Assembly: GCA_016295275.1 (NCBI GenBank)
Contig: JAEDLN010000021.1
Span: 1 to 17,576 of the forward strand
DNA length: 17,576 bases
Reading direction: 5' to 3'
Source of the DNA: Kiritimatiellia bacterium
GTDB taxonomy: Bacteria; Verrucomicrobiota; Kiritimatiellia; RFP12; UBA3636
Translations under genes and position numbers: made by a program
The notes under the pieces: generated by a model
Databases searched by the model: none
The model's input: only the letters and a program-made list of their open reading frames with translations
Told to the model about the DNA's origin: nothing
In this document: positions 15,356 to 17,576 of the stretch, one piece after another
How the letters are laid out: every line of letters begins with the position of its first letter
Numbering within the stretch: position 1 is the first letter of the stretch

Positions 15356-16144
15356 ATGGCGGAATTGGATTCGTCGACCGGAGAATGGAAGCGTGCCTTG
15401 CGCCTTGTGCGGGAGCTGTATAGCCTTGCACCGGACGCTTCGGCGCGCGTCCGTCTGCTTCGGGAGGTCCGTTCGGCCTTGGAGACGGCGCAGTCGCCGC
15501 GTCTGCGTTCCTTGGCGCGTCTCGTGACGCCGGACGCCGATGCCCGTCAGCTGCTCTGCGTACTTGTGCCGCTCGAGCGCGTCGATAGCCGCACCCGCAT
15601 TACGGACGCGGATATGGAGCTGACGGATTCGGACAGTCCGGCGGGCGGCAAGCCCCCGGCAAAAATGCCGATGATTGCCGTAGCCGACAATTTGAGGAGT
15701 CTTTTCAATGTCGGCGGGCTTTTTCGAACGGCCGATTTTTTCGGATTCGAGGCGCTTTGGCTTTGCGGCTATACGGCAACGCCCGACATGGCGCCGCAAT
15801 TGGAGCGGGCCGCATTGGGAGCCGTCGCATCCGTGCCTTGGCGTTCGTTCGTCACCATCCGGGACGCCATTGCGGAATTGCGGCGGCAAGGACGGCGAAT
15901 CTACGCCTTGGAAACCTCGAAGCGTGCGATTCCTCTTTCATCGGCAACATTTGCTTTTCCGGGCGCTCTTCTTTTGGGAAGCGAGCGGTTTGGTCTCGAT
16001 CCGGACGTTGTCGCCTCTGCCGACGCCTGTATTGCGATTCCCGCCTCCGGAATCAAGAATAGCCTCAATGTCGTGACGGCTTTTGGGGTTGCCGCCTATC
16101 AGACCCGTCTTCGCTACGAAGCCGGGAATCCGTCCATGAACTAG
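15356..16144 (+). CDS. SPOUT-class RNA methyltransferase, SpoU/TrmH family
   Basis: The 262-residue protein is a SpoU/TrmH-type, knotted methyltransferase that uses S-adenosylmethionine, normally for 2'-O-ribose methylation of tRNA or rRNA. Motif 1 is NLRSLFNVGGLFRTA at residues 112-126, with the conserved Asn and Arg. Motif 2 is LLLGSERFGL at 205-214. Motif 3 is IPASGIKNSLNVVTAFGVA, starting at 228, which forms the knot and cofactor pocket. The first 105 or so residues are helical and rich in Arg and Leu, and I do not recognise them as the usual SpoU substrate-binding domain. It begins 25 bases after metG and ends 18 bases before the lipoprotein gene. The target nucleotide cannot be told from the sequence. 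Confidence 0.88.
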   Translation: MAELDSSTGEWKRALRLVRELYSLAPDASARVRLLREVRSALETAQSPRLRSLARLVTPDADARQLLCVLVPLERVDSRTRITDADMELTDSDSPAGGKPPAKMPMIAVADNLRSLFNVGGLFRTADFFGFEALWLCGYTATPDMAPQLERAALGAVASVPWRSFVTIRDAIAELRRQGRRIYALETSKRAIPLSSATFAFPGALLLGSERFGLDPDVVASADACIAIPASGIKNSLNVVTAFGVAAYQTRLRYEAGNPSMN

Positions 16145-16162
16145 TTTTCCAATTGTTTTGCC

Positions 16163-17017
16163 ATGCGCATTCGACGAATTTCTTTTTTTGCCTCTCTTTG
16201 TGTCGCATTTTTTGCGGGTTGCGCATCGCCCCCGCCTCCAAAGGCGCCGGATCCGTCCGATTTGCTGGGAACGGCCAATTACCTGCGGGAGCGGGTCTAC
16301 AGCGGCGATGTAGGCTCCTTTTACCGGTCGCTCCCGGAGTCCTACCGGCAGAATATCCGGATGCTGGGATCGGTGGCGGCCCGTTCGTTGGACGACGACA
16401 TGTGGCTGGCGTTCCAAGGGCTCTGGTTGGACGTCGCGCTGTTGTTCGACAAACAGTCGAGCCGGATTGCGGATTTTCTGACGGAAGAACCGTTGCCGTA
16501 TCCGACGCGGGAGCAGTTCCTGACAGTCCGTGCATACGACATTCGCCAGTTGGGGCGTTCTCTGTCCAAGACGGTCCGTCAGCTTGACCGGACGGCGCTT
16601 CGCGAGGGAAAAATCGAATCCGTTTTGGATAGCGAAGGCATTCAGGAGACGGTTCGTCTCATTTTGCAGCTCGGGAAACGGTCCGGCCGTTGGCTGGAGC
16701 CGCTTCGCGCGGCAGAGGATTCTGCGCCGGAAACGTTGAACATGGTCTATTGGGTTGGCGAGCAACAAGTGACCAATCGTGTTGAATGGACCAATGTCGA
16801 GGGCCGGTGGGTACCGCAGACGGTTGCGGCGGCCTGGCCATTCCTTGCAGGCGATGCATTGAGTCGGCTGGAAGCGCTTCCGAAGACCGATCGGGATCGG
16901 GCGCAGTTTTTGCTCCACGTTTGGGCAATTCGGAAGCAGATTCGTCTGATGTCGGAAGCGGATTCCCAGACGGAGTTCGAATCGATTCTGCTGCCGTTTT
17001 TGCGCACCTGGCTATAG
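16163..17017 (+). CDS. Lipoprotein of unknown function
   Basis: The 284-residue protein begins with a lipoprotein signal: basic MRIRR, a hydrophobic core, and the lipobox FAGC with the lipidated Cys at residue 20, followed by a Pro-rich tether (ASPPPPKAPDPSD). Residue 21 is Ala, not Asp, so outer-membrane sorting by an E. coli-type rule is possible. The mature part is mostly predicted helix, rich in Arg, Leu and Glu. It has a short strand-like section in the middle (NMVYWVGEQQVTNRVEWTNVEGRWVP). I do not recognise a family. It follows the methyltransferase by 18 bases and probably shares its transcript. The weak AGGTCACCT repeat just after the stop is not a convincing terminator. Confidence 0.8.
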   Translation: MRIRRISFFASLCVAFFAGCASPPPPKAPDPSDLLGTANYLRERVYSGDVGSFYRSLPESYRQNIRMLGSVAARSLDDDMWLAFQGLWLDVALLFDKQSSRIADFLTEEPLPYPTREQFLTVRAYDIRQLGRSLSKTVRQLDRTALREGKIESVLDSEGIQETVRLILQLGKRSGRWLEPLRAAEDSAPETLNMVYWVGEQQVTNRVEWTNVEGRWVPQTVAAAWPFLAGDALSRLEALPKTDRDRAQFLLHVWAIRKQIRLMSEADSQTEFESILLPFLRTWL

Positions 17018-17260
17018 AAGGTCACCTGGCAAATCAAACGATCATCATCCCGGGGCATTTATTCCTATCGATTTTGCATTTTCGTCTACCGAAGTCGACA
17101 AAGGAAATGTCCATTCCGGTCATATGATCCAGAAATTATGTTTTGGGACAATGAGATATCGTGGCATAGGCGTTTTCTGTCGTTACGGAACAACTATTTT
17201 GCCCACACCCTATGGGTATCTACTTTGCCAATTCATCAAAAATGTTGAAAAAGAAAAAAG
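17018..17260. other. AT-rich intergenic stretch
   Basis: Base composition drops sharply after the lipoprotein gene and no coding sequence is convincing here. The only structure I see is a small hairpin ACCC-TAT-GGGT at 17207-17217. The last 25 bases, from 17236, are A-rich and could serve as an UP element for the promoter that follows. Confidence 0.4.
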
Positions 17261-17263
17261 TGC

Positions 17264-17293
17264 TTGACAGGGTTTACGAGGGAAAGATAATAC
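17264..17293 (+). promoter_or_regulatory. Strong promoter candidate for a short transcript
   Basis: A perfect TTGACA (17264-17269) is followed by GATAAT (17286-17291, 16-base spacer), overlapping TAATAC (17288-17293, 18-base spacer). A-rich sequence just upstream resembles an UP element. Transcription would begin near 17297-17300. This is the best consensus promoter in the window. Confidence 0.7.
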
Positions 17294-17324
17294 TGGACAG
17301 AAATTCAATTCACAATAAGGCTAT

Positions 17325-17348
17325 ATGCCGAAGGAAGAATTTCCTTAG
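17325..17348 (+). CDS. Possible 7-residue leader peptide
   Basis: The short transcript contains an ATG frame encoding MPKEEFP, with AAGG four bases upstream as a minimal ribosome binding site. Its stop codon overlaps the first bases of the terminator stem, and its first codons overlap the alternative antiterminator arm. There is no run of one amino acid as in classical attenuators. It may be chance. Confidence 0.2.
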   Translation: MPKEEFP

Positions 17349-17372
17349 GGTTGCTTCGGCAACCCTTTTTTT
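17347..17372 (+). terminator. Intrinsic terminator with TTCG loop
   Basis: AGGGTTGC (17347-17354) and GCAACCCT (17359-17366) pair perfectly around the stable TTCG tetraloop. The right arm merges into a run of seven T (17366-17372). This is a textbook intrinsic terminator on the plus strand. Confidence 0.88.
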
Positions 17373-17465
17373 GTATCGAAGAGCTTTGGTGATGATTGAT
17401 GGGCGTTGTTTGGCATGACAGTCAAGAGGGTTGACGGATTACTCGTTGGAAAAGAGGCTTGAAAT

Positions 17466-17488
17466 AATGTCAAATACAAATTGACATT
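17466..17488. promoter_or_regulatory. Palindromic operator candidate
   Basis: AATGTCAA (17466-17473) and TTGACATT (17481-17488) are perfect inverted repeats separated by seven bases. The right arm contains the TTGACA of the next promoter candidate, the position expected for a repressor that blocks RNA polymerase. Confidence 0.5.
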
Positions 17489-17507
17489 GCAGAATTAACT
17501 TTATTAT
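17481..17507 (+). promoter_or_regulatory. Second promoter candidate near the right edge
   Basis: TTGACA (17481-17486) is followed by TATTAT (17502-17507) after a short 15-base spacer. Three bases further on is ACAGAAATT (17511-17519), the same nine bases that follow the -10 of the promoter at 17264. It probably drives a gene whose body lies beyond the window. Confidence 0.4.
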
Positions 17508-17546
17508 CGAACAGAAATTGTGTATTCTAAAAGAAAATAGAAGTTG

Positions 17547-17576
17547 ATGAATCGTGTTTCACTTTATTTTCGACCA
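17547..17576 (+). CDS. Possible start of a gene cut by the right edge
   Basis: An ATG at 17547 opens a frame of ten codons (MNRVSLYFRP) that runs off the window. It is 40 bases downstream of the second promoter candidate, with a weak GAAG as possible ribosome binding site. Too little is visible to say more. Confidence 0.25.
   Translation, partial: MNRVSLYFRP

Larger units (their letters stand above)
17297..17372 (+). ncRNA. Candidate small RNA or regulatory leader
   Basis: The unit runs from the expected transcription start to a strong intrinsic terminator, about 75 bases. It contains a small GGC/GCC hairpin (17319-17329), then AAGGAA-GAAT-TTCCTT (17331-17346), which abuts the terminator stem. 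An alternative pairing is possible: TGCCGAAG (17326-17333) is perfectly complementary to CTTCGGCA (17354-17361) and would break the terminator. This could be a free small RNA or an attenuating leader for a gene beyond the window. I do not recognise a known RNA family. Confidence 0.5.

Noticed and set aside
1..17576. CRISPR array, insertion sequence, tRNA or rRNA gene
   Set aside because: No regularly spaced repeats, transposase, terminal repeats, tRNA cloverleaf or rRNA sequence was seen by eye on either strand.

Overview
The window is about 17.6 kb of bacterial chromosome, moderately GC-rich except for an AT-rich last 550 bases. The gene content suggests an anaerobic, diderm bacterium. It has a superoxide reductase, an O-antigen ligase-type membrane protein, a putative beta-barrel protein ending in Phe, and a lipoprotein. 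A eukaryotic-type hexokinase and a plant-type glucuronokinase, together with an FabD that reads GLSLGE instead of GHSLGE, make a PVC-superphylum gut or rumen bacterium (Verrucomicrobiota/Kiritimatiellota/Lentisphaerota-like) my best guess. That placement is inference, not proof.

Layout. (1) 1-1723, plus strand: the C-terminal part of a hexokinase, then a GHMP-family glucuronokinase-like sugar kinase, separated by a long perfect inverted repeat. (2) 1818-3410, plus: thioredoxin and a secreted, probably outer-membrane beta-barrel protein of unknown function. (3) 3631-7065, plus: the fatty-acid synthesis cluster fabD-fabG-acpP-fabF, with a terminator-like structure between acpP and fabF and another after fabF. 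(4) 7205-8686, plus: an O-antigen ligase/polymerase (Wzy_C) membrane protein. It converges, with an 8-bp overlap, on (5) a minus-strand operon read from 12950 down to 8679: superoxide reductase, M1 zinc aminopeptidase, and a radical SAM protein of the putative DNA modification/repair type. (6) 12951-13266: a divergent regulatory region with a promoter candidate for each direction. (7) 13267-17017, plus: metG, a SPOUT (SpoU/TrmH-type) RNA methyltransferase and a lipoprotein, tightly spaced. (8) 17018-17576: an AT-rich stretch without a recognisable gene. It holds a strong promoter, a ~75-nt transcript unit ending in a UUCG-loop intrinsic terminator, and a second promoter-like site overlapped by a perfect palindrome.

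How the genes work together. The fab cluster makes and loads acyl-ACP: FabD charges ACP with malonyl, FabF condenses, FabG reduces. The ligase-type gene downstream is also an envelope function. The minus-strand operon links superoxide detoxification, peptide turnover and possible DNA repair, which could be an oxidative-stress grouping. The metG group looks like translation housekeeping with a lipoprotein attached. The most unusual part is the right end. There the short transcript can fold either into its terminator or into a perfect 8-bp alternative pairing, and it contains a 7-codon reading frame, so it could be an attenuator or riboswitch-like leader or a small RNA.
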